From: Pseudoxanthomonas sp. PXM03
GTDB lineage: Bacteria > Pseudomonadota > Gammaproteobacteria > Xanthomonadales > Xanthomonadaceae
Direction: 5' to 3'
Assembly: GCF_014852005.1 (NCBI RefSeq)
Contig: NZ_JACVAU010000002.1
Location: forward strand, 434,001 to 498,000
Length of the DNA stretch: 64,000 nt
The notes beneath the pieces are model-generated. The model saw nothing but the letters and a program-made list of their open reading frames with translations, was not told where the DNA came from and did no database searches. The position numbers were made by a program, and so were the translations under genes. Every line of letters starts with the position of its first letter. Position 1 is the first letter of the stretch. Shown one piece after another: positions 45,999 through 58,192 of the stretch.

Positions 45999-47063
45999 AT
46001 GGAAACCCGTTTTCTCGGCCGTTCCGGCTTGAAGGTCTCGGCGCTGGGCTTCGGCGCCGGCACGTTCGGCGGCAAGGGGCCGCTGTTCGGCGCCTGGGGC
46101 AACACCGACACCGCGCAGGCGCGCCGCATGATCGACATCAGCCTGGACGCGGGCCTCACTTTCTTCGACACCGCCGATGTCTATTCGGACGGTGCGTCCG
46201 AATCGATCCTGGGCGCGGCCCTGAAAGGCCGGCGCGACCAGGTCATCCTGTCCAGCAAGACTGGCCTGCGCCTGGGCGAAGGCCCCAACGATGCCGGCGC
46301 GTCGCGCTTCCGCCTGCTGAAGGCGGTGGATGCGTCGCTGCAGCGGCTCGGCACCGACTATCTCGACCTGCTGCAACTGCACGCCTTCGACGCGCTGACG
46401 CCGGTCGAGGAAACGCTGTCCACGCTCGATGGCCTGGTCCGTGCGGGCAAGGTGCGGTACCTGGGTGTGTCCAATTACGCCGGCTGGCAATTGATGAAAT
46501 CCCTGGGCATCGCCGAACGCTACGGCTACACGCGCTATGTCGCCAACCAGACCTACTACTCGCTGGTGGGCCGCGACTACGAATGGGAACTGATGCCGCT
46601 GGCCATCGACCAGGGAGTAGGCGCGGTGGTGTGGAGCCCGCTGGGTTGGGGCCGGCTGACCGGCAAGCTGCGACGCGGGCAACCGCTGCCTGCCACCAGC
46701 CGGTTGCACGACACCGCCGACATCGGGCCGCCGATGGAACAGGAGCGCCTGTTCCGCATCATCGATGCGCTGGACGTGGTCGCCGGGGAAACCGGCAAGT
46801 CGATCCCGCAGATCGCCATCAACTGGTTGTTGCAGCGTCCCACCGTGTCGACGGTGCTGATCGGCGCACGCACCGAGGAACAGCTGCGACAGAACCTGGG
46901 CGCCATCGGCTGGCAGCTGTCGTCCGACCAGATCGCGCGCCTGGATGCTGCCAGCGCCGTGGAGACGCCGTATCCCTACTATCCGTACTGGCGCGGGCAT
47001 TTCTCCGAACGCAGTCCGTTGCCCGTCCAGGCCTTTCCCCCACATGCCGGAGCCGCACCATGA
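45999..47063 (+). CDS. Aldo/keto reductase
   Basis: The 354-residue NADPH-dependent oxidoreductase has the AKR catalytic tetrad: Asp in FFDTADVYSDG, Tyr in the same segment, Lys in ILSSKTGL and His in LLQLHAFD. The C-terminal cofactor segment is TVLIGARTEEQLRQNL. It reduces carbonyls; substrate unknown. Its stop overlaps the start of the next gene by ATGA, so translation is coupled. Confidence 0.93.
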   Translation: METRFLGRSGLKVSALGFGAGTFGGKGPLFGAWGNTDTAQARRMIDISLDAGLTFFDTADVYSDGASESILGAALKGRRDQVILSSKTGLRLGEGPNDAGASRFRLLKAVDASLQRLGTDYLDLLQLHAFDALTPVEETLSTLDGLVRAGKVRYLGVSNYAGWQLMKSLGIAERYGYTRYVANQTYYSLVGRDYEWELMPLAIDQGVGAVVWSPLGWGRLTGKLRRGQPLPATSRLHDTADIGPPMEQERLFRIIDALDVVAGETGKSIPQIAINWLLQRPTVSTVLIGARTEEQLRQNLGAIGWQLSSDQIARLDAASAVETPYPYYPYWRGHFSERSPLPVQAFPPHAGAAP

Positions 47064-48076
47064 AAGCTGTCGCGCTTACCCGTTACCTGCCCATCGACGA
47101 TCCGCAATCGCTTTCCGATGTGGAACTTCCCACGCCCTCGCCCGCCGGCCACGACCTGCTGGTGCGCGTGCAGGCCGTCTCCGTGAATCCGGTGGACACC
47201 AAGGTGCGCTCGCCGAAACCGCAGATCGAAGCCCAGCCGAAGGTGCTCGGCTACGACGCCGCCGGTGTGGTCGAAGCCGTCGGCGAGGCAGTGACGCGAT
47301 TCAAGCCCGGCGATGCCGTCTACTATGCGGGCGACATCACCCGGCCCGGCAGCAACGCGCAGTTCCAGCTCGTCGACGAACGCATCGTGGGCCACAAGCC
47401 CGCGTCGCTGGACTTCGCACAGGCCGCCGCGCTGCCGCTGACCACGATCACCGCGTGGGAGCTGCTGTTCGACCGCATGTCTTACGCACTGGACGGCGGC
47501 GGTGCGGGCAAGTCGTTGCTGGTGATCGCCGGCGCTGGCGGCGTGGGGTCAATCGCGATCCAGTTGGCGAAGCTCGCCGGCTTCACCGTCATCGCCACCG
47601 CGTCGCGACAGGACACGATCGACTGGTGCAAGGCGCTGGGCGCCGACCACGTGATCACCCATCGCGAACCGCTCGGCCCGCAACTCAAGGCGCTGGGTGT
47701 GGACACCCTCGACGCCGCATTGAACCTGGCCGACACCGACCGCTACTGGAGCGAACTCGGCGAGCTGCTGGCGCCGCTGGGCCATGTCGGCCTGATCGTC
47801 GAACCGCGTGGCGAGCTGCGCATCGGTGATCCCTACAAGGCGAAGAGCATCGGTATCCATTGGGAAATGATGTTCGCGCGCCCGCGCTTCCGCACCGCCG
47901 ACATGGGCGAACAAGGTGCATTGCTGGACCGCGTGGCGGACCTGATCGATGCCGGCGTTCTGCGCGGCACGCTGACGGAGACGCTTTCACCGATCAATGC
48001 CGCCAACCTGCGCGAAGCACACCGCCGGCTGGAGTCCGGCACGACCATCGGCAAGCTGGTGGTCGCAGGCTGGTGA
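47060..48076 (+). CDS. Zinc-type alcohol dehydrogenase-like / quinone oxidoreductase (ZADH family)
   Basis: The 338-residue medium-chain dehydrogenase has the N-terminal GroES-like domain (VRVQAVSVNPVDTKVRS, GYDAAGVVEAVG) and the Rossmann fold LLVIAGAGGVGSIAIQLAK. It lacks zinc-binding cysteines, so despite the family name it is of the zinc-free quinone oxidoreductase type. It overlaps the AKR gene by 4 bases and likely acts on a related carbonyl substrate. Confidence 0.92.
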   Translation: MKAVALTRYLPIDDPQSLSDVELPTPSPAGHDLLVRVQAVSVNPVDTKVRSPKPQIEAQPKVLGYDAAGVVEAVGEAVTRFKPGDAVYYAGDITRPGSNAQFQLVDERIVGHKPASLDFAQAAALPLTTITAWELLFDRMSYALDGGGAGKSLLVIAGAGGVGSIAIQLAKLAGFTVIATASRQDTIDWCKALGADHVITHREPLGPQLKALGVDTLDAALNLADTDRYWSELGELLAPLGHVGLIVEPRGELRIGDPYKAKSIGIHWEMMFARPRFRTADMGEQGALLDRVADLIDAGVLRGTLTETLSPINAANLREAHRRLESGTTIGKLVVAGW

Positions 48077-48098
48077 TGCCCATGCGGGGGCCGCAACG

Positions 48099-48728
48099 AT
48101 GACGACGAACGCGTGGTGGTGGTTCTGCACGCTGTGCCTGGCCACGGCGTTCAGCCCCGGCCCTGCGGTGCTGTTGGCGGTGTCCAATACGGCGACGCAG
48201 GGCGCGCGGCGCGCGCTGCTTGGTTCGGCAGGCAATGCCACCGGCGTGTTCCTGGTCGCGCTGGCCGCACTGCTTGGGCTGGGCGCCCTGCTGCGCACCT
48301 CCGCAACGGGATTCGCGATACTGAAGATGGCGGGCGCCGCCTACCTGGTCTACCTGGGCATCCGCCAATGGCGCGCGCCATCCGTGCTGACGACCATGCC
48401 TGCTCCCGGCTCGGTGTCGCGCGACGCACGCCAGCTGTATGCGCAGGGACTGATGGTGGCGGTCACCAATCCGAAGAGCATCCTGTTCTTCACCGCGCTG
48501 TTGCCGCAGTTCATGCACCAGGCGACATCCCCCTGGCTGCAGGGGCTACTGCTGACCTCCACGTTCGCCGCCTGCACGGTGGCTTCGCACCTGTGTTACG
48601 TGCTTGCTGCAGGCCGCCTGCGGCGTTGGCTTGCGGGCCGATGGCGCCGATACTGGCGGCGCGCGACCGGCGCGCTGTTTGTCGGAATGGGCATCGCCCT
48701 GCTGCGGATGCGGCGACCAGCGCTGTAG
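48099..48728 (+). CDS. LysE family amino acid exporter
   Basis: The 209-residue protein has five or six membrane helices and LysE/RhtB family motifs: FSPGPAVLLAVSNTATQGARRALLGSAGNATG near the start and GLMVAVTNPKSILFFTALLPQF in the middle. It should export amino acids or related metabolites. It ends the LysR-linked run and converges with the SMC gene 16 bp away. Confidence 0.92.
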   Translation: MTTNAWWWFCTLCLATAFSPGPAVLLAVSNTATQGARRALLGSAGNATGVFLVALAALLGLGALLRTSATGFAILKMAGAAYLVYLGIRQWRAPSVLTTMPAPGSVSRDARQLYAQGLMVAVTNPKSILFFTALLPQFMHQATSPWLQGLLLTSTFAACTVASHLCYVLAAGRLRRWLAGRWRRYWRRATGALFVGMGIALLRMRRPAL

Positions 48729-48744
48729 GCGACGCGGGGCGGCG

Positions 48745-51552
48745 TCAGGCCGCCACGGCGTCCCCGCTGCGGTCGCGCTTCAGCACGGCGACCGGCTCCG
48801 CCCAGGTACTGGCGGCGCGCCGCTTGCTGGTGGCCAGCACCAGATCGGACGGTTCGAACACGTTGACGTTGTGTGTGATGGGAGTGGTCAGGATGTACTG
48901 CGCGTCGGTCGAGCGCAGGAAGCGACCGACCTTCTCGATGTTGGCCACGTCCAGATGCGCGAACGGTTCGTCGATGAAGACGAAACCGCCCGGCTGTTCC
49001 TCGTCGCGCAGCAGCGCCACCAGCAGCAGCAGTGATTTCATCACCTGCTGTCCGCCCGAGGCCTCGCCGTCGTCCAGGCCGATCCAGCCCTTGCGGTCGA
49101 AGTCGAAGCGCACGGTCAGGCCGGCCTGCGCCAATGCGGTGTCCTCGTTCACCAGTTCGGGCAGCTCGGCATCCACGCCGATGCCGGCCAGCTCGCCGAG
49201 TGCCGCCAGGTTGCGCTTGTAGCGACGCACCGTGGCGCGCAGCACATTGATGTAAGCGCCACGCGCCTCTTCCGTCAGTCGACGTGCGCGATGCAGGTGC
49301 GCTTCGCGCTTGCCGATGGCGGCTTCCAGCCCGGCATGGTCGGCGGCGAACTTGTCGCGCAGCGCAACGCACCCTTCATCCTCCACGTAGCCCCCGCGCG
49401 CGATGCGCTCTTCGATCCGCTCCAGTTCGCGACGGACCGAGCTGGCGCTCTCATACTCCTCGCGCGCCGCACGCAGCACCGACGCGCTGCGCCACGCGAC
49501 CGGCATCTGGGCACGGCGACGACGGTAATCGAGAATCCGCTGGGCCAGTGCCATGCGCTCCTGGTCGATCTGCTGAGCGCGCTCACGCACCTCAGTCGCC
49601 AGCGCCTTGATCTCGCCGGCACGGCTGGCCGCCGCGATGCCCTCCACCTTGTCCTGTGTTTCCAGGGCGTCCAAGCGTGCACGCGCCTCGGCAAGCGAAG
49701 CGCCTGCCACGGCCGCTGCCTCCGCGAGCGCGGGCAGGCGCTCGACGGCATCGGCGAATTCCGCCGCACGCGTCACCAGTTCCTGCCCGGCATCCAGTCC
49801 CAGCAAGCGCGACTGCGCGGCGTCGAGCTGCTTGCGCAGCGTGGTCAGTGCGTCCTCACGCACCTGCGCACGGTCCTGCAGCATCGCGTGTTCCGCACGC
49901 AACGACGCGAGTTGTGCCTGCCGTGCACCGGCGCCGAAATGATGCGCGCCGCCGCCGACATGGCGAGCGCCGCGCTGCTCGCGCAGGTAGCCCTTGGCCG
50001 TGATCCAGTCCTGGCCCTTCGGCAGGCGATGGCCGGCCTCGACATCGGCAACGCGCTGGATGCGGTCGAGATGCCGGGGCAGCCATGCCGGCGGGTCGCC
50101 GGAGAACCGCACGACCTCCAGCAACGAGCCTTTCGTCGCCTTCTCCACCGGCGCGCGATCGGCGACGACGAAGTGGCGATACTGCATCTGTTCGCCAAGC
50201 CGCCAGGCCTCGCGGGCGTCCTTCGGGTGATCCAGCAGCACCAGGTGGCGGTAGGGTGCCAGCACGGCCTCCACCGCGACCGCCCAGTCCGCATCCACGA
50301 CATCGACCATCTCGGTGAGCACGCGATGCGCGATGCCCTGGCGATCCAGTGCCGCGCGGAACTCGCGCTCGAAGGGTTCGACCACCCGGCCGCCGCCGCT
50401 GAGCGCGCCGACCTGGGCGGCGATCTCGCCATTGCGCTGGCGATCGCGTTCGGCTTCGAGCTTCAGTTCGGCCTGGCGACGGCGTCCATCTTCCAGTTCA
50501 CGGCTCAATGCCTCCACGTCGGCACCGCCGCGCTCGGCCTGCAGCTTCGCCAGTTCGTCATGGCGTCGCACCAGAGACTCGGCATCGCGCGCATGGTCGC
50601 GCGCCTGGGTGAAGATCGCTTCCGCCTGCCTCAGCTGCGCGCGCGTCCCGATCAGCTCGGCAGCGGCACGGTCCCGTTGCAGCTGTGCGGCCACCTCCTG
50701 GGCGAGCAGGTCTGCGTGGGCGCGTTCGCGTTCGCGCAGCGCGCGGCGCAGGCCCGTCAGGCGTGGCCGTGCGCCTTCGATGGTGGCACGCAGGTCGGCC
50801 AGCTCCACCTTGGGCGCGATCTCGGTCTGCAGCCGGTTGCGCTGCGAACGCAGGGACAGGCCGTCTTCGAACGACCGCACGTCCGCGCGCGATGACTCCA
50901 GCCTGACATGCAGTTCCGCCAGTCCCTGCTGCAACTGGCCGATCTCCTTCTCCACGTCGAACTGTTCGTTGCGGGCACGCTGGTAGTCGTCCAGCACCGC
51001 CTTGTCCTCGAACACGTCGAAAACCAGTTGCAGCAGCTCGCGCGGCGACAGCTGGCAGAGCTTGTCGGTGGCGCCCTGCTCCAGGGTCAGCACGCGGCAG
51101 ATGGCCCGACTCAGGCCGGCGCCCGCCAGCCGCACGCGATAGTCGCGCACGCCCAGCCAGTCGCCGCCCTGGTCCAGCGCTTCCACCGGCACGTCGCCCG
51201 CGACGATCTGGTAGTCGCGCGACCAGTCGCCGCCACGCTTGCGGATGCGGCAGGCGATGGTCACCTGCTCGTCCATGTGCGGGAAGAACGCGCGCTTGCC
51301 GCGCCGGTCGACCGGATTGCTCACCACCGCGCGCAACCAGGCATACGGCTTGCCGTTGTGGCGCAGGTAGGTCTTGTAGTCGCGCGCCATGTCTCGGTCG
51401 TCGATCGCGAGCAGCGTGCGCAGTGCGTCCAGCAGCGTGGTCTTGCCGGAGCCGTTCGGGCCGACGACGGTGATGATGGAGGCATCCAGCGGCAGCGTGT
51501 AGCGCTGCCAGTAGTCCCAGTGGACGACTTCCAGGCTGCGGAACTCAAACAT
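48745..51552 (-). CDS. SMC-like condensin ATPase (MukB/MksB/JetC-like)
   Basis: The 935-residue protein has a P-loop GPNGSGKTT (31-39) at the N-terminus, a coiled coil (about 195-375 and 560-770), a central hinge-like region (about 400-480, VVDADWAVAVEAVLAPYRHL), then signature ASGGQQ (831-836) and Walker B FVFIDEP (857-863). This head-arm-hinge-arm-head order is that of SMC proteins that load on DNA and extrude loops. The arms are short, as in MksB. It is the last gene of a kleisin-MukE-like-SMC operon and overlaps the middle gene by 8 bases. No JetD/MksG nuclease gene is adjacent. Chromosome organisation or plasmid defence are the two candidate roles. Confidence 0.85.
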   Translation of the reverse strand: MFEFRSLEVVHWDYWQRYTLPLDASIITVVGPNGSGKTTLLDALRTLLAIDDRDMARDYKTYLRHNGKPYAWLRAVVSNPVDRRGKRAFFPHMDEQVTIACRIRKRGGDWSRDYQIVAGDVPVEALDQGGDWLGVRDYRVRLAGAGLSRAICRVLTLEQGATDKLCQLSPRELLQLVFDVFEDKAVLDDYQRARNEQFDVEKEIGQLQQGLAELHVRLESSRADVRSFEDGLSLRSQRNRLQTEIAPKVELADLRATIEGARPRLTGLRRALRERERAHADLLAQEVAAQLQRDRAAAELIGTRAQLRQAEAIFTQARDHARDAESLVRRHDELAKLQAERGGADVEALSRELEDGRRRQAELKLEAERDRQRNGEIAAQVGALSGGGRVVEPFEREFRAALDRQGIAHRVLTEMVDVVDADWAVAVEAVLAPYRHLVLLDHPKDAREAWRLGEQMQYRHFVVADRAPVEKATKGSLLEVVRFSGDPPAWLPRHLDRIQRVADVEAGHRLPKGQDWITAKGYLREQRGARHVGGGAHHFGAGARQAQLASLRAEHAMLQDRAQVREDALTTLRKQLDAAQSRLLGLDAGQELVTRAAEFADAVERLPALAEAAAVAGASLAEARARLDALETQDKVEGIAAASRAGEIKALATEVRERAQQIDQERMALAQRILDYRRRRAQMPVAWRSASVLRAAREEYESASSVRRELERIEERIARGGYVEDEGCVALRDKFAADHAGLEAAIGKREAHLHRARRLTEEARGAYINVLRATVRRYKRNLAALGELAGIGVDAELPELVNEDTALAQAGLTVRFDFDRKGWIGLDDGEASGGQQVMKSLLLLVALLRDEEQPGGFVFIDEPFAHLDVANIEKVGRFLRSTDAQYILTTPITHNVNVFEPSDLVLATSKRRAASTWAEPVAVLKRDRSGDAVAA

Positions 51553-52248
51553 CGGCCTGCTCCTCGTTCACTTCATCGACACTCTCGTCCGGCGCCACCT
51601 CGGGCGCACTCGCCTGCGAGGCACGCGCCTCCTCGATCACCTGCGCCAGCGCGCCCTCCATCACCCGGCTGGCAATGCGCTCGTAGTCGAAAGCCAGGTC
51701 GAGCAGCGGCCCTTCGTGGATGCGTTCGCGGCGGCGCACGATGAACCCATGCCGCTGCAGCGTGCCGAGGTTCATCTGCAAGCGGCCCTTGCCGCCGAGC
51801 CTGTCGGCGAAGTCGGCCAGCAGCGTGCGTTCGTTGAGCGGTTCGACCAGCTCCGCACCCACCGGCACCGGCTTGAGCTCGGCGAACATCTGCTCCTGCT
51901 CATGCTGGCGCTCGCCTTCCTGCCGCGCGATCTGGCGCTGGCGCTTGGGCAGCACCAGCAGCGCCCACAGCACGACCAGCAGCGCGACCGTGTCGCGCCC
52001 CAGCGAGAGGTTGCTGGCGGCCCAGGCGTCACCATGTCCGTAGACGTCGCCTTCCTGCGCACGCGCGACGCCGACGGCGACATGCGCCGCATAGGGATGC
52101 TCAAGCAGGCGCAGGCCGGCGGCGGCGAGGCGGCGATCAAGGTCGTCGCGCAGTTCGGCGTCGACCAGCACCTGGCGCACGGCGCGGTCCTCGCGCGGCA
52201 GCCAGCGCTCGGCCAGCAGCCGTGCGATCAGGGAAGCGATGGGGTCAT

Positions 52249-52252
<4 letters not shown>
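51545..52252 (-). CDS. MukE/MksE/JetB-like condensin subunit
   Basis: The 235-residue protein starts MNDPIASLIARLLAERWL and has a C-terminal winged-helix region (NERTLLADFADRLGGKGRLQMNLGTLQRHGFIVRR), followed by an acidic tail. Between the kleisin and SMC genes this architecture and size fit a KITE/MukE-type subunit. The family call rests mainly on context, since the sequence is divergent. It overlaps the kleisin gene by ATGA and the SMC gene by 8 bases, so all three are made together. Confidence 0.75.
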
Positions 52253-55798
<3,546 letters not shown>

Positions 55799-55804
55799 CA
55801 ACGC

Positions 55805-55821
55805 GCCGGCCGCTGGCCGGC
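55805..55821 (+). terminator. Hairpin directly after the FadH-like gene
   Basis: GCCGGCC (55805-55811) pairs with GGCCGGC (55815-55821) around GCT, six bases past the stop codon. No T run follows. Confidence 0.45.
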
Positions 55822-55829
55822 GGAGCACC

Positions 55830-56214
55830 CACGACGGCACGACATCCCGCAGGCACCCACCTGCGCTGGGCAGCGGGTGATGAGGCTTGGCCGGGCGCAT
55901 TTCCGCGCCGCTGGGGCCTCGCCGGTGCGACACGCCTCACATTTTCCAGCCAGACCGCCCCCCTTTCCGTCAAGCCGCCCCGTTCAGGCCGAGTTGGGTC
56001 TCCCCCGCCTACCTTGCGCCCACTTTCCGGCCCGCCGCCCAGTCTCAGGCGGGTTGAGCCCGGCGCTCGGACCTCTCTGGTCCGGCCTTGCCGGTCCCCG
56101 GGCAGCCCGTGTGAAGGCTGCCTCCCCATGACGCCCTAGCCGCTGTCCCACAGATGTCCTTCCCTGCGTAACGGGAGAGGCAGGGGCGCGGGAAAGACGG
56201 AGCAAGGAGTTCCC
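55830..56214. other. Gene-free, hairpin-rich region of about 385 bases
   Basis: No convincing gene is present here. Several short perfect stems occur in series: 56069-56073 with 56079-56083, 56082-56086 with 56090-56094, 56101-56107 with 56116-56122, 56035-56039 with 56048-56052 and 55996-55998 with 56003-56005. On the minus strand the loops are purine-rich (GAGA and AGAGA among them) as in structured RNA. A repeat-like stretch (CCTTCCCTGCG... GGGAGAGG) lies at 56158-56180. It may be a noncoding RNA or just GC-rich spacer. Confidence 0.35.
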
Positions 56215-56670
56215 ATGAAACTGGCCTGGATCCTATGGCTGTCGCAGATGTTGCCGCAGCCGGCCGCCGATTCGCTTTGCCTCAGCACCACCGTGTACCT
56301 GGAAGCCCGCGACCAGACCCTCCGCGGGCAGCAAGCCGTCGCCGAAGTCGCCCTGCGACGCCGCGACAGTGGCCTGTGGGGTGACTCGGTCTGCTCCGTG
56401 GTCACCGCCCGCAAGCAGTTCGCCCCGACCATCGTGGGCCCGAACACCCGCCTGAAGAACCCGGACGCCTGGGCCAAGTCGGTCAGCGTGGCCCTGAACG
56501 CCGAGCGCAACTGGGCCCTGCCGCCCGGGCAGCGCAAGGAGATCGTGCCGGGCGCCAGCCACTTCATGGCGCACCAGATCGCCAGCCCGAGCTGGCGCAA
56601 CGCGTACCACGTGGCGACGATCGGTGATCACACGTTCCTGCGCGTGCAGAAGCTCAAGCCGCGCTCCTGA
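56215..56670 (+). CDS. SleB-type cell wall hydrolase
   Basis: The 151-residue protein carries one SleB/Hydrolase_2 domain: LSTTVYLEARDQTLRGQQAVAEVALRR with the catalytic Glu, then SVCSVVTARKQFAP and the C-terminal GASHFMAHQIASPSW. A short hydrophobic N-terminus may serve as a signal peptide. In non-spore-formers such proteins cut peptidoglycan glycan strands. AGGAG lies about 9 bases before the ATG. A strong terminator follows. Confidence 0.88.
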   Translation: MKLAWILWLSQMLPQPAADSLCLSTTVYLEARDQTLRGQQAVAEVALRRRDSGLWGDSVCSVVTARKQFAPTIVGPNTRLKNPDAWAKSVSVALNAERNWALPPGQRKEIVPGASHFMAHQIASPSWRNAYHVATIGDHTFLRVQKLKPRS

Positions 56671-56730
56671 GACGGCAAGCAATGGGGTGCGACGATCCGT
56701 TGCGCCACGCATCACGCAGAAAGCATTGAA

Positions 56731-56760
56731 GGCCCGCGATAATCGCGGGCCTTTCTTTTT
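56731..56760 (+). terminator. Intrinsic terminator after the SleB-type gene
   Basis: Stem GGCCCGCGA (56731-56739) with TCGCGGGCC (56743-56751), 3-base loop, followed by TTTCTTTTT. Confidence 0.93.
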
Positions 56761-56775
56761 CCACTGGGACAATGC

Positions 56776-57387
56776 ATGAAGCTCTACACCAAGCCGGGCG
56801 CCTGCTCGACCGCCGACCACATCGCGCTGCAGTGGACGGGCCAGCCATTCGAGGTGCAAGTGATGACGGCCAACGAGATGAAGGAACCGGCCTACCTGGC
56901 GATCAATCCCACCGGCGCCGTGCCGGCGATCGTCGATGGCGACTTCGTGCTGACCCAGAACGCCGCGATCATGGGGTACATCGCCGACACCTATCCGCAG
57001 GCACACCTCGCCGGCGATGGCTCGCCGCAGCAGCGTGCGCAGGCGGCGCGCTGGCTCTCGTTCGTCAACTCCGATCTGCATCCGGCCTTCCATCCGCTAT
57101 TCGGGCCTGCGCGCTTCATCGGCGAGGAGGCACGATTCGACGAGATAAAGGACGCGGCACGCAAGCGCCTGCGGGGCTTGTTCGAAAGCGCGGAGAAACA
57201 GCTGGAAGGACGCGACTGGCTGGCCGGCTTCCGCAGCTTCGCCGATCCCTACTTCTACATCACGCTGCGGTGGGCCGCACGCACCGGCGTGGACCTCTCG
57301 GGGCTGCCGAATATCGCGGCATTCAAGCAACGGATGGATGCCGATGCCGGCGTGCAGGCCGCCTTGAAGGCCGAAGGCCTGGCGTGA
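56776..57387 (+). CDS. gstA: Glutathione S-transferase (GstA/beta-type)
   Basis: The 203-residue cytoplasmic enzyme has a thioredoxin-fold N-terminal domain with Cys10 in KPGACSTADHIAL, the beta-class hallmark that can form a mixed disulfide with glutathione, and a cis-Pro in NPTGAVPAI. The C-terminal helical domain follows from about residue 88. It conjugates or reduces electrophiles with glutathione. It starts 15 bases after the upstream terminator. Confidence 0.93.
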   Translation: MKLYTKPGACSTADHIALQWTGQPFEVQVMTANEMKEPAYLAINPTGAVPAIVDGDFVLTQNAAIMGYIADTYPQAHLAGDGSPQQRAQAARWLSFVNSDLHPAFHPLFGPARFIGEEARFDEIKDAARKRLRGLFESAEKQLEGRDWLAGFRSFADPYFYITLRWAARTGVDLSGLPNIAAFKQRMDADAGVQAALKAEGLA

Positions 57388-57403
57388 TTTCGACGCGCGC
57401 GCG

Positions 57404-57901
57404 TCAGGCCATCGATGCGCGCACATCCTCCAGCCAGCGCGTGGCGAAGGTATGGTCGCGTGCCTTCGTCAGCGCCGTGGCCACATCGGGCAGCAGTGCG
57501 GCCAGTTCGTCCGCGTCGGCGCAGCGCTCGACCTTCAGCTGCAGGAAGTAGCCCTTCAGCCCGATGTGCGAACGGATGTCTTCGGTGATCCGCGCGTAAA
57601 GCAGGTTGTAGCGCTCGGCGGATGTCATCGTCGTTGCCTGCACCCCATCACCCGCCTTCGGCGCGGCAACGGCGGCAAGCAGCGATGCCGCACCCGAGCG
57701 CCGCTCGATCAATCCGTCGGCTGCCAACTGCTGCAGCGCGTCGTCGGGCGCATGCAGCCCGCTCATCATCGCGCGCAGTTCTTCGTCGTTGCGCTGGCCA
57801 TCCACCAGCAACAGGATGGAACGCAATCCCGCCGGCATCTTGCGCGTGCGCTGCTGGATCTCGTTGCGTCCGGCTTCGGTCTTGCACCACATGGTCTGCA
57901 T
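57404..57901 (-). CDS. Unidentified cytoplasmic protein, possible winged helix
   Basis: The 165-residue protein starts MQTMWCKTEAGRNEIQQRTR and is mostly helical, with a segment like a winged helix (LRSILLLVDGQRNDEELRAMM, DDALQQLAADGLIERR) at residues 25-70 and a helical C-terminal part (SAERYNLLYARITEDIRSHIG). It has no signal peptide or membrane helix. I do not recognise a named family. It converges with gstA and is alone on its strand. ATG 57892, three codons on, is an alternative start. Confidence 0.7.
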   Translation of the reverse strand: MQTMWCKTEAGRNEIQQRTRKMPAGLRSILLLVDGQRNDEELRAMMSGLHAPDDALQQLAADGLIERRSGAASLLAAVAAPKAGDGVQATTMTSAERYNLLYARITEDIRSHIGLKGYFLQLKVERCADADELAALLPDVATALTKARDHTFATRWLEDVRASMA

Positions 57902-58071
57902 GGCGTCCCCCAGCGTCGTGCGGCGGGCCCCTCCCGCTCGCTGCGACGCACCCCTTGCGACCGCAAGTAGTAACCCGGCCGGCCTGTTCCCGGCTGCCAC
58001 ACGGGTCACACAAACGACACGGGGCCGCCCGACCTGCGTCGAAACGGCCCCGCCCTGCGCGCCGGATTGCC

Positions 58072-58120
58072 TCAGCGCTGGTCGATCGGCACGAAGGCCA
58101 GGTCTTCCGGGCCCATGTAA
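58072..58120 (-). pseudogene. Vestigial second copy of the prpC 3' end
   Basis: Read on the minus strand this stretch ends in YMGPEDLAFVPIDQR-stop. The intact prpC upstream ends [19 protein letters not shown], so 11 of 15 residues match. No upstream part of a second gene is present; the match begins right next to a half copy of the interspersed repeat. It is best read as a remnant of a duplicated or replaced prpC end. Confidence 0.7.
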
Positions 58121-58170
58121 AGACGCCCTCACCCTTTGCCCTCTCCCGCAAGCGGGAGAGGGGAAGTGGG
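58121..58170 (-). repeat. Half copy of the 127-bp interspersed repeat
   Basis: CCCTCACCC is followed by a perfect 11-bp stem (58139-58149 with 58152-58162), which is the GGGAGAGGG end of the element seen whole at 59366-59492. The CACCTTCTCCC end is missing. It separates prpC from the prpC remnant. Confidence 0.7.
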
Positions 58171-58192
58171 TGCCATGCGGGTTCGGCTTCGA

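Noticed and set aside
55877-56131. An 84-codon frame in the gap after the FadH-like gene
   Set aside because: Its composition is Pro/Ala/Arg low complexity, both strands are open, and no homologous motif or ribosome binding site is visible.
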